This document shows, in pieces, positions 53,468 through 64,000 of a stretch of DNA of 64,000 nucleotides. The stretch is taken from contig CM065297.1 of the NCBI GenBank assembly GCA_032871835.1, positions 72,031,253 through 72,095,252 of the forward strand, written 5' to 3'. Made by a program: the position numbers and the translations under genes. The DNA is from Dipteronia dyeriana. Taxonomy: Eukaryota; Streptophyta; Magnoliopsida; Sapindales; Sapindaceae. The notes beneath the pieces were generated by a model, which made no database searches, was not told where the DNA came from, and saw only the letters and a program-made list of their open reading frames with translations. Position 1 is the stretch's first letter, and every line of letters starts with the position of its first letter.

Positions 53468-55500
53468 TTTGGAGGGATACGAATCCAACGATTACTAGAA
53501 TAATCTTTGATCCCACTGGTATGATCGAATCCCAGTGAATCCATATTGCGGGGTTATACAGCAATTGTAACACCATTGCTTCAAACTTAGCTTCTCCAAA
53601 GTGTCTTTGAATAGGATGTCTACACTGCAACCTGTATCAACAAGCATGCGGTGACCACATAGTTAGCAACTTGTGCCGTGATCACTATGGGACCTTCATG
53701 AGGTTGTACGGTGTTGTAGACATCTTCCTCGATGAATATGATTTGTGCTGACTGGGATTGGCTTGTCGTGCTTTGGTCGACCTTGATGATACCCTGGCCT
53801 TTATCGACATAAGGAATCTTCCTTGCATGGTTTTTCCTGGAACTATTAGAGGAGCCAGCTATGATGGACCCCCCCCTGATAGTATGTATCACCTGGATTT
53901 TTTACATCAAATTATTTTGTTCCCCCTTCCTCTTCTCTACATGGTCATGGATCTCTATTTGTACCCCTCTTCTAGTCTGTATTTTGTTTCTGACCTGCTG
54001 CAACAATTCTATTAAACATCTTCCTCTTATCAGAACCTCAATCTTGTTACACAGGTTATAGCACTCTGAAGTGTTGTGCCCTACGTCTTCATGAAAGGTA
54101 TAGTACTTGTACCTATTTCTCCTTTCAGCCGGGGCTTTCATGAGTTACGGCTTCAAGAGTAGCCTCTTATCCCGAATGGCAAGGTAGATTGTTTCTTAAG
54201 AATCATTCAAAAGGGTGTAGTGATCATACCCTCTTTCATCTCGTGTAATGGGGGCTACAATCCTTGGAAGAGGTGAAGCTCGCGGAGGGGTTCTTCTCCC
54301 AGATACCTCTCTTGCCTAGGTTGGGAGTTGGGTAACTGGTACCTCTACTTGTTGGGAGGTTAATTCTTGTTTTTCGAAGCTGGCTCAGGTCTAAAGCGTC
54401 CTCTTTCTAGCGCTTCGACATTCTTATGTCATCATGCTACATTTTGACCTTGAGTTATTCGTCAATCTCGACCTGTTCAAGAGCCTGATCATAGGCCTCT
54501 TGGTAGGTCTCTAGAGGTCGCTTGGCAAAGGATAGAATGAGCTTGTCTGCCCATAGGTTTCGTAGGAAGTTGGTGAAAGTCTTTTTCATAGTAAAGACTC
54601 CCATCTGGATGAATTCCATATGAAAATGCTCCACATATGATCGAAGTGTTTTGCCATGTTCCTAGATCACATATTGAAGGTGTATGGGATCCTTTGGACG
54701 CGGTTTGACCCCTTTGAACTATGAACAGAAGTTGGTTGATAGCTTCATGAATGAGTGTCTATGCTTCCAGTGGGTAATTTCCTGAACCAAGTATTTACGT
54801 AGTCAGTGAAGGTGGTTAGGAACATCCTACCCTAGTTTTATTATGTACTTCCATTTGCTTGATGAAGCTCTCTAGGTGGTTGAAGGGGTCCTCAAGACTA
54901 GAGAACTTATTTACTAGCATCCTAAATTTTGGCTGGACCTCAGCGTCCTATATCCTCCTGGTGAAGTCAGCATTGATTTGGCTTAAGGGATCCTTCTTGG
55001 CCTCCTTACTCTTCTATTTCTTCATCTGTTGAATCTCTTTCTATATCTTTGCCAGTTGATCTTTTAAGCGCTTGTTCTCATGCTTTTTTGAATCGACCTC
55101 AGATCCCTCACTCTCAGATCCTTTCGATAAACTAGAGTTTTCTACCCAATCTTCTTTTCTAGCGGGATCTGCTTAGGGGCTTTACTGGCAACCTTCCTCT
55201 CTAGCCTGGGTTTCCCTTCTAGAGGCCGCCGGGCAGGAAGCTTCTCGCTGCTCATGTGGCAAGGCATCTGCTACAGATTTGACTTGCCTTGGTTGATAAC
55301 ATTATGACCTACCCGGATTATGGGGCATGGGCCCCTAGTCTATTCTGAATCGAGGGTTGAGGCCCTGTCCTATCTCGGGCTGGCTCTTGCTGGGGAGGTC
55401 CCAACCGGTCAAATTTGGTGAGCCTGGATGAGTACAAGATGCTCGGATGGTATGGGTAGCCTCGCCTTGCTTCTGTAGGATCGCATGGCAGCTCTGCCTA
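53468..55500 (-). pseudogene. gag: Tat E gag and protease, proximal piece
   Basis: In minus order: leader region homologous to 58290-58450 of element C (about 55450-55240). Then the gag core with DFTRRI, NKFSSLEDPFNHLESF and FIKQMEVHNKTRVG (about 54985-54840; retrotransposon gag domain). The zinc-like motif is in the open piece 54141-53902, with FHEDVGHNTSECYNL; its first Cys is lost compared with C. The protease lead VYNTVQPHEGPIVITAQVAN follows, and the active site reads LVDTG in a shifted frame near 53640. Interrupted at 53467 by Copia 3; the rest is at 43226-43128. Many stops. Confidence 0.78.
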
Positions 55501-56661
55501 GGGGTCCTTGCTATAGGCCTGAATTTTACATGAAGGCTGGGAAGCCAACCCGGGTACTTTTATAATCCTCCACATGTCCAACCAACCGTTGTGCGGGCTT
55601 TAGGGCCTCCAGTGGTAAGCCAGACCATGCTCGATTAACAAGCAGCGGCCTTAGTAGAGAACGTCCGCCTTCATTTGCTCACTTACGGATTTACAACCCA
55701 GTTGGTGAATCCTAATACTAAAGGAAAAGTGAGTATACCAGGAGCAAGACAACCTGCTTTTGACTTGTTGGGACCTCTCATACCGAAACCAGCATAAAAT
55801 AGGACGGAACATCAACCCTCGATTCGAGACAGGTTAGGGTCCATGCCAAGTTCCATACAGACCATCCTACTACCAACCCAAGAAGATCAATCCATAACAG
55901 ATATCCCACCATGAGAACAATGTGATCTCCCTCACCCAGAAGCCTCTGGGAGAGAAGCTCGGGCAAGAGATAGAGGCAGCCGGCGAAACGCTCAAGCAGA
56001 TTCCCCTCATGTAGAAAACAAGGTTGAAGTATCTATTTCAACCGAGAGGTTTAATTGTAAGGGATCCGAGGTTGATGCCAAATGACACGGGAACAAGCAC
56101 CCGTGAGACCAGTTATAAAGAATACAGAAAAAGATCCAATAGTTGAAGAAAGAAAAGCACTAGGAAGTCAGGAAATATCTACTGTGTTAAATGAATTATC
56201 CCTTCACTAGGAGAATTAGGGAAGCCGAGCTCCTACCTAAGTTCAAGATGTCGACGGATAAGTTCTCCTGTGTCGAAGACCCGTTGAGTCATCTAAAGAT
56301 CTTCATCCAGCAGATGGAGGTCCAAAACACAACAAGGGCAGCCATGTGTTGGATGTTCCCAACCACATTGACCGACTATGCAAATACATAGTTCAGAATG
56401 CTGCTCGCAGGTATCGTAGATTCCTTCACAAAACTTTCAACTGATTTTTGCTCACAGTTCCATGGTGTTAAACCATGCCCGAAAGGCCCATCCACCTACA
56501 ATATATGATCCAGGAGAGGGGGGAAACCTTCTGATCCTATGTACAATGATTTCACAAAGAAGTCATCCAGATGGGAGTTTTTGCCGAAAAGAAGACTCTC
56601 GCCAACTTTGGTAGGAACTTGTGGGTGAGAAGGCTATTCTAGTCTTTCGCCAAGCATCCTC
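55500..56661 (+). pseudogene. gag: Tat fragment F: gag leader and gag core
   Basis: Plus-strand homolog of 58110-59190 in element C. The leader block from about 55571 (CCAACCGTTGTGCGGGCTTT) is followed by the open piece 56191-56391 with YPFTRRIREAELLPKFKM, KFSCVEDPLSHLKIFIQQME and FPTTLTDYANT, and then the tail to about 56660. It meets E head-to-head near 55500. A Copia-3-family LTR fragment starts at 56662. No zinc motif, protease or LTR of its own is left. Confidence 0.75.
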
Positions 56662-56758
56662 TATTAGGATTATGCTCTATAGCAAGAGTGTAATAATGTA
56701 TTTGATAATATTTTCATATTAATAAAGCAAATTCTAGTTTAAAAAATCTTATAGCATT
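56662..56758 (+). repeat. Copia-3-family LTR, first 97 bp only
   Basis: TATTAGGATTATGCTCTATA and on to CTTATAGCATTT match the first 97 bases of the LTR at 38805. Tat C begins immediately after. Confidence 0.8.
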
Positions 56759-57919
56759 TGTTAATAGCCAAATTTGGCTAGGTACCAAAGGGAAATTTTC
56801 CACTCTCCAAGCCTAAGATTAGCCACCATAGAACCGTTGGTCCTGGGGTCGATCTGTGAAGTCACCCCGTAGAAGCGAGAAAAGGTCATCGAGCCTTGGA
56901 AGCACCCAAGGTGGAACCAGACACAACCGGATCAAGCTCTTTACACTGAAGCAAGAATTTAGGGAATACTCGACACATGACAATCTAGGCTCCCCGTATT
57001 CGAGATCACCTTGCAACCTTTTAAAGCTCGACATCCTCTCCAAGCATATAGAGAGACCCATTAAGCACTAAGCTCACACTACAGTATTTCTTCATCTCAC
57101 TGAGGGAAGTTTCGAACCTATCTGGACATGTAAGAGGAAGCTCGTCGAAGCTCTGTTACCACCGAAGAGCGACCGTAAGGCCATCTCAAGTTCCAGGGAA
57201 CCTAAAAAGGTCAGATCAAGCTCCGAGTACCAAGACAAGAACACAGTTATACTTCTCTCTTTGATTAAGCTAATAACATACTCGACAACCTCCTTAAGGC
57301 ATAACGCCATGAAGGCACACAAGATCTTATCTACACTCTAACGAACATTAAAAAATCGCATACGTACAGGGCAAGTGATTGAGTCCAAAGAGGAAACAAG
57401 CTTATCTCCATCTAAGATATTCTTGAATCAGTTATTAAATCAGAGTCAACAACAATCAAATTAACAGATCCCGCCTGATAAGGGGGTGGGGATTGGATGT
57501 AGAAAATAATGGCGAGAGGATTACAAGTTAAACCTAGTTGGACTATGCATAAATATGCCCAAGCATGCACAAAGTAAAGAAGAAAAAAAAAGCAAACAAG
57601 AAAGAAGAGAGAGATAGAGTCGACTTTGGCCTAAATTCTGTCTTCAGAACACAGCCTTGATCATTATCTACTTTTTGACAGGCACAAGGCTACCACTCTA
57701 CTGTACCCCAGAGAGATTAAGAGTATTTGCGAGATTTTAGTACAATATACGTGTTTTATAATAAAACCATTATATCCTCTTTCACCTTGTGTTAGCATTC
57801 GCTTGAACATCCATCGCCATTTGAACAAACTAGGTACCACCTGCAACCATCACCTCCGTGGTAGTGGTCATGAGGGTTTTAACTGAAATTTCTCACCCCG
57901 AGTAAATTTTCTGCTAACA
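56759..57919 (+). repeat. 5' LTR of Tat C (1161 bp)
   Basis: Starts TGTTAATAGCCAAATTTGGC and ends TTCTGCTAACA. CATAAATATGCCCAAGCATG at 57548 is the TATA region shared with the B copy. A primer-site block follows directly, so this is a 5' LTR. Confidence 0.87.
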
Positions 57920-57924
57920 CTTTC

Positions 57925-57940
57925 TGACACCGTCTGTGGG
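57925..57940 (+). promoter_or_regulatory. Primer binding site region, Tat C
   Basis: TGACACCGTCTGTGGG follows the LTR by five bases. It resembles the TGGCGCCGTCTGTGGG site common in plant Gypsy elements, with two G-to-A changes. I cannot name the tRNA with certainty. Confidence 0.6.
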
Positions 57941-57989
57941 AAAATCCACACCGGTTAATTAACAACAGTTACACATTTGTTATTTTGCA

Positions 57990-59860
57990 AAAGTTATGAG
58001 GCTCCGCTCTTCTTATGGAAAAACCAAGGCTTTGGAACAACCTTCAGCTACATCAAAGCGAAAGGCCCTAAGAAAGGGAGAAAAATCCAGGCACTGCAGC
58101 CTAGTTTCAGTCCAGCCAACCATTGCACGGGGTTTCTGGCCCTCTTATGATAAGACAGTCCATGCTCGACTAACAAGCGGTGGCCTTTATGGAAAATACT
58201 AGCTTTCGCTAGCATGCTGAGGGCATCACAGTTCAGCCATTGAACCCTAACACACAAGGAGAGCCAAGTAGGCCAGGAACCAGGCAACCCGTTTTCGATC
58301 GGTTGAGACCTTCTCCACCAAAGCCAGCCCATCATAGGACAGGGCCTCAACATTTGATCCGGGATAGGCTAGGGCCCGTGCCCCCAATTCCTAGCAGACC
58401 ATCACATTACCAGCCTAAGCGAGTTAAATCTACAGCGGATGCCTTACCCTGGGGAGTAGCGAGAGGATCCATGCCTGGCGACTTCAATGAGGGAATCACG
58501 GGCTAGAGAGGAAGGTAGCCAGTAAAGCCCTAGGGCAGATCCCACTCGTAAAGAAGATCGCGTGGAGATCGCTAGTACATCGGAGGGATCCGATGGTGAG
58601 GAGTCTGAGGTCAACGAAAAGAAACCAAGGAACAAGCGCCTGAGAGATCAGTTGGCAAAGATACTAAAAGAGATCCAGTAGATAAAAAGAGGAAAGTAGA
58701 AGAAGGACAAGAAAAATCCTTTGAGCGAGATGAATGCTCCCTTCACCAGAAGGATCCGTGAGGCGGAACTCCTGCCAAATTTAAAAATGTAGACAGATAA
58801 ATTCTCTGGAGCAGAAGACCCCTTAAGCCACATGGAGAGCTTCGTCCAGTAAATGGAAGTCTATAATACTACCAGGGTTGCCGTGTGAATGATGTTCCCT
58901 ACCACACTGACTGACTACGCAAAGAAATGGTTCAAAAAGTTGTTTGCTGGTAGCGTGAATTCTTTCACAAAGCTATCAATGGATTTCTGCTCACAGTTCT
59001 AATAGGTCAAATCGCATCCGAAAGATCCCATACACTTTTAGTTTGTGGTCCAGGAGTGAGGTGAGAAATTCTGGTCCTACATGGAATGCTTTCACAAGGA
59101 AGTTATCCAGATGAGAGTCTTCACCCAGAAAGAGATCCTCGCCAACTTCCGACGAAACCTGTGGGTGGGTAATCTTTTTTGATCCTTTGCCAAGCCAACT
59201 CAGAAACCTATCAAGAGGCCTATGACCTGGCTCTTGAGCAGGTCAAAATTGACTAGCAGCTCAAGGTAAAGATAGAGCATGATGATATGAGAATGGTGAA
59301 GCACCAGAAGAAGGAAGCTCCTAGGTCCGAGCTAACTTAGAATAAAACAAGAACAAACCTCCCAATAGGACAACATACTGCTTCCCCACTTTTCAACCTA
59401 GGCAAGAGAGGTGTTTAGCAAGGCAAACCCCTCCGCGAGTTTTGCCTCCTTCCTGGATTGCTGCCCCTGTAACATGAGATAAAAACGGGTATGATTACTA
59501 CACCCCTTAAATGCATCCAGTGAAACAATCTACCTCACCATTCGGGATAAGAGGCTACTCCGAAATCCCACACCCATGAAAGCCCCAGTCAATAAGAGGA
59601 ACCGGTACAAGTACTGTGACTTCCATGAGGACATGGGCCACAACACTTCAGAGTGCTATAACCTGCATAACCAGATCGAGGCTTTGATAAGGGGAGGATG
59701 TTTGATAGAGTTCATGTAACACGTCAGGGACAATATTCAAACTGGAAGGAAAGTGCAAGCAAAGATCCGTGAGAATATTGAGAAGCTAAAGGGGGAACAG
59801 ACTTATTTGATGCAACAAATCCAGGTATACATATCGTCAGGGAGTGCCCGCTCTGACTAA
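57990..59860 (+). pseudogene. gag: Tat C gag
   Basis: A short N-terminal frame (57996-58202) is followed by broken frames to 58720. The gag core then reads NAPFTRRIREAELLPNLKM, KFSGAEDPLSHMESFVQ, FPTTLTDYAKKWFKKLFAGS and LSMDFCSQF (about 58730-59000). The zinc-like motif YCDFHEDMGHNTSECYNL lies at about 59608-59661 (C-x2-H-x4-H-x4-C, the form usual in this clade), followed by NQIEALIRGG. At least eight stops. The gene binds RNA and forms the particle shell when intact. Confidence 0.8.
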
Positions 59861-59899
59861 CACCTCTAATAATTTCAAAAAAAAAACCATATAGAGAAG

Positions 59900-60655
59900 A
59901 TTCTTCATGTAGATGAAGATCAGGGTATCTTTAAAATCGACTAGAGCCCGGTTTGCCCCTCCCAGTCAGCAAAGATTATTTTCACTGAGGCAGATTTCTA
60001 CAATACTGTGCAACCTCATGACAATCCCATGGTGATCATGGTACAGATTCCTAATTGCGTGGTCCACCGCCTGCTCGTCGACACAGGCAGCAACGTCGAC
60101 ATCTTTTTTAAAGATACCTTGGAGAAGTTGAAATTGAAGAAAAGGTGTTACAATAGCTGTGCAACCCCGCTGTATGGATTAACTGGGGACATGATTATAC
60201 CAGTGGGATAGGAGATCCTGCCAGTGATCGTTGGAACCGTGCCTATCCAGCAAAATGTTATGACAGACTTCATTTTGGTTGATACCCCATCGACCTACAA
60301 CACGATACTAGGAAGACCATTCGTATCTTCCTCAAAATGAGTCTTGTCCATCTACCATAACGTTCTAAAGTTTCCAGTAGGGGAGAAGGTATGGGATGTG
60401 CGTGGTGACCAACATGCAACCAGGAAGTGTTATGCAGTTTTTTCCAATTCGATAGCTTTAGCAAAATAGTTTGTACAAGTTACAATGATCCAGGATGTGG
60501 AAACACCTAAGATGACCTTAGAAGACACGGAGCTCGTCAATCATCTGGAAGATGACTCCCTAACGCTAGAGGAGGAATAACAGAGTAGGAAATGAACCAG
60601 TGGGCACCCTATGGGTAAGTTAGAAAATATACCTATCAGGAATGACGTTCCCTAC
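59900..60655 (+). pseudogene. pol: Tat C protease
   Basis: Open at 60008-60211: NTVQPHDNPMVIMVQIPN, then VHRLLVDTGSNVDIFFKDTL with the aspartic protease D-T-G-S motif (about 60077-60088), and LYGLTGDMIIPVG. After a TAG at 60209-60211 the frame continues with TDFILVDTPSTYNTILGRPF (the L-G-R second motif). Retroviral-type pepsin fold; works as a dimer on the polyprotein. The linker to RT (ENIPIRNDVP) ends at the deletion near 60655. Confidence 0.82.
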
Positions 60656-60659
60656 AGTA

Positions 60660-61374
60660 AGTGCAACTTTAATCAAGGAACATGGAGACAGAGTCTAACG
60701 ACCTATCTACGTGAGTCATGCACAAACCAAGCCAGAGAAAAATTATACTCTCCTAGAGAAACTCGTTTATGCTCTAGTGACCAATTCTCACCTACGTTCA
60801 CCAAAACCAATGTGGTTTGAAGATTAAGGACTCCTCTCATCGTTGTAGCCAAACTAGACAAGCAGTTTGACAATGCCTGATTCAAAATTTTTTGTAAAGG
60901 TTTAGGAATCGACCTCAAGTTTGCTACAGTAGGCCACCTTCAGAATAATGGGCTGGTTGAATCCACCAACAAGACCATCAAGAAGCTATTGAAGGAGAAA
61001 TTATAGCAGAAAGGCTAATGTGCCGAAGAGCTTCCCAAGGTTCTCTAGGCGTACTGGACTACGAAGAGGATAGCTACTGGAGAGACACCTTACTCTCTAA
61101 CCTTCGGGGTTGAAGCAGTCCTTCCCATCGAGCGTAAACTGACCTCCTCTAAAGTACAACACTTTGAACCTGAAAGCAATGGGGTCAAACTCCGAGCTAA
61201 TCTAGATCTACTAGAAGAGAAACATGACTGGGTAATTAAGAAAGTGGCGATTTACCAGAGCAAGATCGCTAGGTATTTCAACAGAAAGGTCAGAACCCGA
61301 AATTTCAAGGAAAGGGATTCGGTTCTCAGGAAATTGACGTCGAATACCCGTAAAAGGTCGGATGGGGTCCCGGG
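60660..61374 (+). pseudogene. pol: Tat C RNase H remnant and integrase C-terminal half
   Basis: A short RNase H remnant (60688-60800) matches 1425-1540 of Tat A in a shifted frame. At about 60820 the sequence jumps to the integrase core: KLDKQFDNA, GLGIDLKFATVGHLQNNGLV, ESTNKTIKKLLKEK, ATGETPYSLTFGVEAVLPIE and HFEPESNG. The C-terminal part is open at 61244-61374 (AIYQSKIARYFNRKVRTRNF). It is cut at 61374 by an LTR. RT, second RNase H and the integrase zinc domain are missing. Confidence 0.8.
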
Positions 61375-62926
61375 TGTTGGGATTATGCTCGATAGCAAGA
61401 GTATGATAATGTATTTGACAATCTTTTCATATTAATAACGTGATTTCTAGTTTAACAAATCTCATAGCATTTATAGTTTAATTATTATAATTTTCAAAAG
61501 TAAATAATCATAAGGTCAAAAGAATAAGAAAAAAAGAATTTTTCATATATCTCGATATGTATGAGGTAGACACAATTTTTTAGTTAGTCTTAAATAATAT
61601 TCACAACTTAAGATAAAGGTTGGACACCTTTATCTTGTCAAAGTTGTAGATTTTTTTGCTAGCATTTGAGTGGGATCAAATGTGTTATGATGAGTCTAAA
61701 ATCATCAAAGTGTGGTGTCTTTGGGTAAAAGAATCTAGTGCACTGGGTGCATTGAATTGGATCACAGTGAAATACTTTATCTAGAACCAGCAATGGACAA
61801 AATTTTTCACATGAAGACAATCAGAGAGTCTTTCTCAATTATGAGATAAATGATGGACTTATGGTTACAATTGTTATCATTTGACCTACCAATGAGTACG
61901 ATTATATAGCATAGTCTATCCTCTAAAGTTTTGTGGTATTCATTTGTTAATCGATAGAGGACTTTATTTACAGTTATGGACATCGTGGCTCCATTTATTA
62001 AATGTGAGTATAATACAATCATATGGATATTTTGAGGTATTGGATATTAAATCTTAACGTTAAGTTTTCAATAGTGTCTATTGAAATATGGCTTCTAGAC
62101 AAGTCAAAATATCCAAGTTCAAAATGTGGTCATATGAGTAAATATGGTAATTTGGAGAGCTATAGGCGGTCTATGAGCTCTTGGCAATTACTAGTAGTCT
62201 TCATGAGGATACACTATCTTCAATAAAGTTGTCTAGGGTATGAATGAGCAATATTAACTCATTCTATCTTTATTTAAGAGTTTAATTTTAGTTCTTTATT
62301 GGAATGAACTAAAATTAATAGATCGGACCTAAGTGAATCATTTGTTGATTGTGATTTGGTTATGTCTATTGGAGCTTAAATTTAGATAGCCCGCCAAGAT
62401 CTCCAATCCACACAAACTTGTATGGATCACTTGATATATTCTACCGGACCAATATATGGGTCCATTTAGAATTGTAATAAGGCATGTGGACTTCTTTCTT
62501 TTAGTAAGAATGGGTCTAGATCATAAGTGGACTTTTTATTTAGGTCCAATGGATTTAATAAGATAAGAAAAATAATATATATGCCCATGTGTGGTCTTGG
62601 GCGGCAAGGCTATATAAAATAGCTTATTATATTATTTTTTATTTAATTATTTAATTAAATAAAAATTAATTAATTTGGTAATTAATTAATTATTTAATTA
62701 AAAGTCAAAATCTTTTTCCGAATAGGAGAAGGTCTCCTGATATTATACTATTGTTGGTAGTATAATTAATATTAAAGACTACATTTGATAAGTAGATAAA
62801 TAAAATGAATTATTTATCTATTCAAATTAGGAAGTCTTTAATATGGTCACATATATACTAATGAGTTGGATTAGGAGTCTTGGTGTAGAAAAGATTTGTT
62901 TTTTAAAAGGATTCTTGGTCACCAAG
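61375..62926 (+). repeat. Copia-3-family LTR, 5' 1552 bp
   Basis: Starts TGTTGGGATTATGCTCGATA and follows the solo LTR at 38805 for about 1.55 kb. It stops at CACCAAG (62926) where a reversed Tat LTR begins. Since that LTR starts exactly at its own end, the Copia LTR may continue beyond the window on the far side of a nested Tat element. It carries a 67-codon sense frame at 62023-62226. Confidence 0.85.
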
Positions 62927-64000
62927 AGTTAACGGGGAATTTACTCGAGATGATAAATTCAGGTTAACACCCTTGAGACCACTATCACGTAGGCGATGGT
63001 CGGGGTTGGTACCTTAGGCACCTAACCTGATTGAATAAAGATGGATGTATGAATCTAAGTTCAATGAAGAAGGGAATGTAATGACTTTATTATCAACTGT
63101 GAATATTGTACAAACGGACTCTTAAACACTCTTAATCTCTCTGGGATACAGTAAGGTGGCAACCTCATGCCTGTCAAATAGTAGATAACAATGGACGCCG
63201 TGTTCTGATTGTAGAATTTAGGCCAAAATCTAATACTGTCTTCGTCTTTTGCAACCCTCAGTTCTCTATGTCGCTCTTTTTTTCTGTTGATTTTTTCTTG
63301 CCTCGTCAATCATGCTTGGGCACATTTATACATGGCCCCGAATTGTTTAAACTTGTGGATCTCCCACCCTGATTCTCTGAATCCCTTCCCTCTTTATTGG
63401 GCGGGATCTTTTATTTAAAAATAATTGACTTTGAGTTAATAATGGATTCGAGAATATCTTTGGTGGAAATTAGTTTGTTTCCTTTTTGGACTAATCTCTT
63501 GCCTTACGCGTACGCAAAGTTTTAATGTTCGTTGGAGTATAGATATGATTTTGTGTGTATTCATGGCATGCTTCTTCATGGAGGTCGTCTAGTTAGGCAT
63601 TCACTTTTTCACAGAGCGAGGTACACATTCACCTTAGTTCTGGTCTAAGAAGCTTTGTTCTAGCCCTCCCTGGTTCTTTAAAGATCGAGACGGCCATGTG
63701 AGCCCTTATTGGGGTAGCACTGATTAGGTGGGCTTCCTCTTTCTTATCCAAATAGGTTCAAGTTTACCTTGGAGAATTGGAGCATAACTATAACGTGAGT
63801 CTGATTCCCTTAAAGGCCCATTTTTTATGTCTGGAGAGGATAGCGAGCTTCTGTAGAGGTTGGCGGGCTTTTGGTTAGGCTACGAGTTAATCTCGACCAT
63901 GGAAAGCCTTGATTTGGAAAGAGCTTAACTTTTTTGTGTCGGTATTCATCTCAAATGCTTATTGAGCTCGGTGAACTTTCCTTGCTTTCACTGGGTGATT
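62927..64000 (-). repeat. Tat LTR D, reversed, cut by window edge
   Basis: AGTTAACGGGGAATTTACTC followed by AACACCCTTGAGACCACTATC is the reverse complement of a Tat LTR 3' end. TATTTATACATGG (63326) and CCCTCTTTATTGGGCGGGATC match LTR E (about 42004 and 42078). A full LTR would reach about 64090, past the window end. It is probably the 3' LTR of a reversed element lying to the right. Confidence 0.75.

Larger units (their letters stand above)
41614..55500 (-). mobile_element. Tat element E (reversed), interrupted by Copia 3
   Basis: In minus-strand order: gag leader and gag (about 55500-54000), protease (53900-53468), [Copia 3], the rest of the protease (43226-43128), then the 3' terminal region with the antisense promoter and the 3' LTR (42810-41614). 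RT, RNase H, integrase, array and antisense gene are missing: the protease end is joined directly to the terminal region near 43128. The 5' LTR is not present; the element stops near 55500 against fragment F. Confidence 0.78.
56759..61374 (+). mobile_element. Tat element C (5' LTR to integrase remnant)
   Basis: Contains 5' LTR, primer site, gag, protease and deleted pol. Two internal deletions are visible by comparison with Tat A: near 60660-60690 (RT lost, about 1.1 kb) and near 60805-60825 (second RNase H and integrase N-domain lost, about 1.3 kb). It ends in the integrase C-terminal region where a Copia-3-family LTR starts (61375). The array, antisense gene and 3' LTR of this element are not seen. 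Confidence 0.82.

Noticed and set aside
53758..54061. Two plus frames opposite the Tat E gag/protease
   Set aside because: The minus strand carries gag and protease motifs (FHEDVGHNTSEC, VYNTVQPHEGP); the plus frames are shadows.

Overview
The window is repeat-dense intergenic DNA of a flowering plant. It is built almost entirely of LTR retrotransposons inserted into one another. I found no host gene, rRNA, tRNA, CRISPR array or bacterial-type operon. The plant assignment rests on the element types: Ty3/Gypsy elements with the Tat-clade layout (two RNase H domains, an extra antisense gene before the 3' LTR), a Sirevirus-type Ty1/Copia element with about 1.6 kb LTRs, and Copia elements with LTRs over 2 kb and tRNA-Met-type primer sites. 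The species cannot be named from this sequence.

Layout. 1-8667: 3' part of Tat element A (RT, RNase H, second RNase H, integrase, ~99 bp tandem array, intron-containing antisense gene, 3' LTR). 8995-29288: Copia element 1, with a 2.1 kb 5' LTR, a decayed gag-pol and a truncated 3' LTR. It is split by a solo LTR (14745-17215) in its integrase and by a complete Sirevirus-type element (19324-28827, TSD gatac) in its 3' LTR. 29289-37676: two Tat LTR stubs and Tat element B (integrase end, tandem array, antisense gene, 3' LTR); a solo LTR (33996-35921, TSD aatag) lies inside its antisense gene. 37677-41613: poorly classified DNA with a solo Copia LTR (38805-41230, TSD agatg). 41614-55500: reverse-oriented Tat element E, split in its protease by a full-length reverse-oriented Copia element 3 (43227-53462, TSD atttt). 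55500-56661: Tat gag fragment F, head-to-head with E. 56759-61374: Tat element C (5' LTR, primer site, gag, protease, remnants of RNase H and integrase). 61375-62926: Copia-3-family LTR. 62927-64000: start of a reverse Tat LTR that runs off the window.

Insertion order follows from the nesting. The Tat elements are the base layer, Copia 1 and Copia 3 entered later, and the Sirevirus-type element and the solo LTRs are among the most recent events. All coding regions are broken. Copia 3 is the least decayed: integrase C-terminus through RNase H is open apart from one stop codon. In the Sirevirus-type copy nearly all stops look like single C-to-T or G-to-A changes in CAA, CAG, CGA or TGG codons, as expected from decay of methylated DNA.

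The most interesting signal is the antisense gene of the Tat family. In copies A and B it occupies the same place, runs against pol, has two short introns at matching positions (85/71 bp and 74/73 bp), and starts about 130 bp downstream of a conserved TATA box. In copies A and E an ACGT-core (bZIP-type) site sits about 20 bp upstream of that box. A tandem array lies between the ends of the two converging genes in both A and B.
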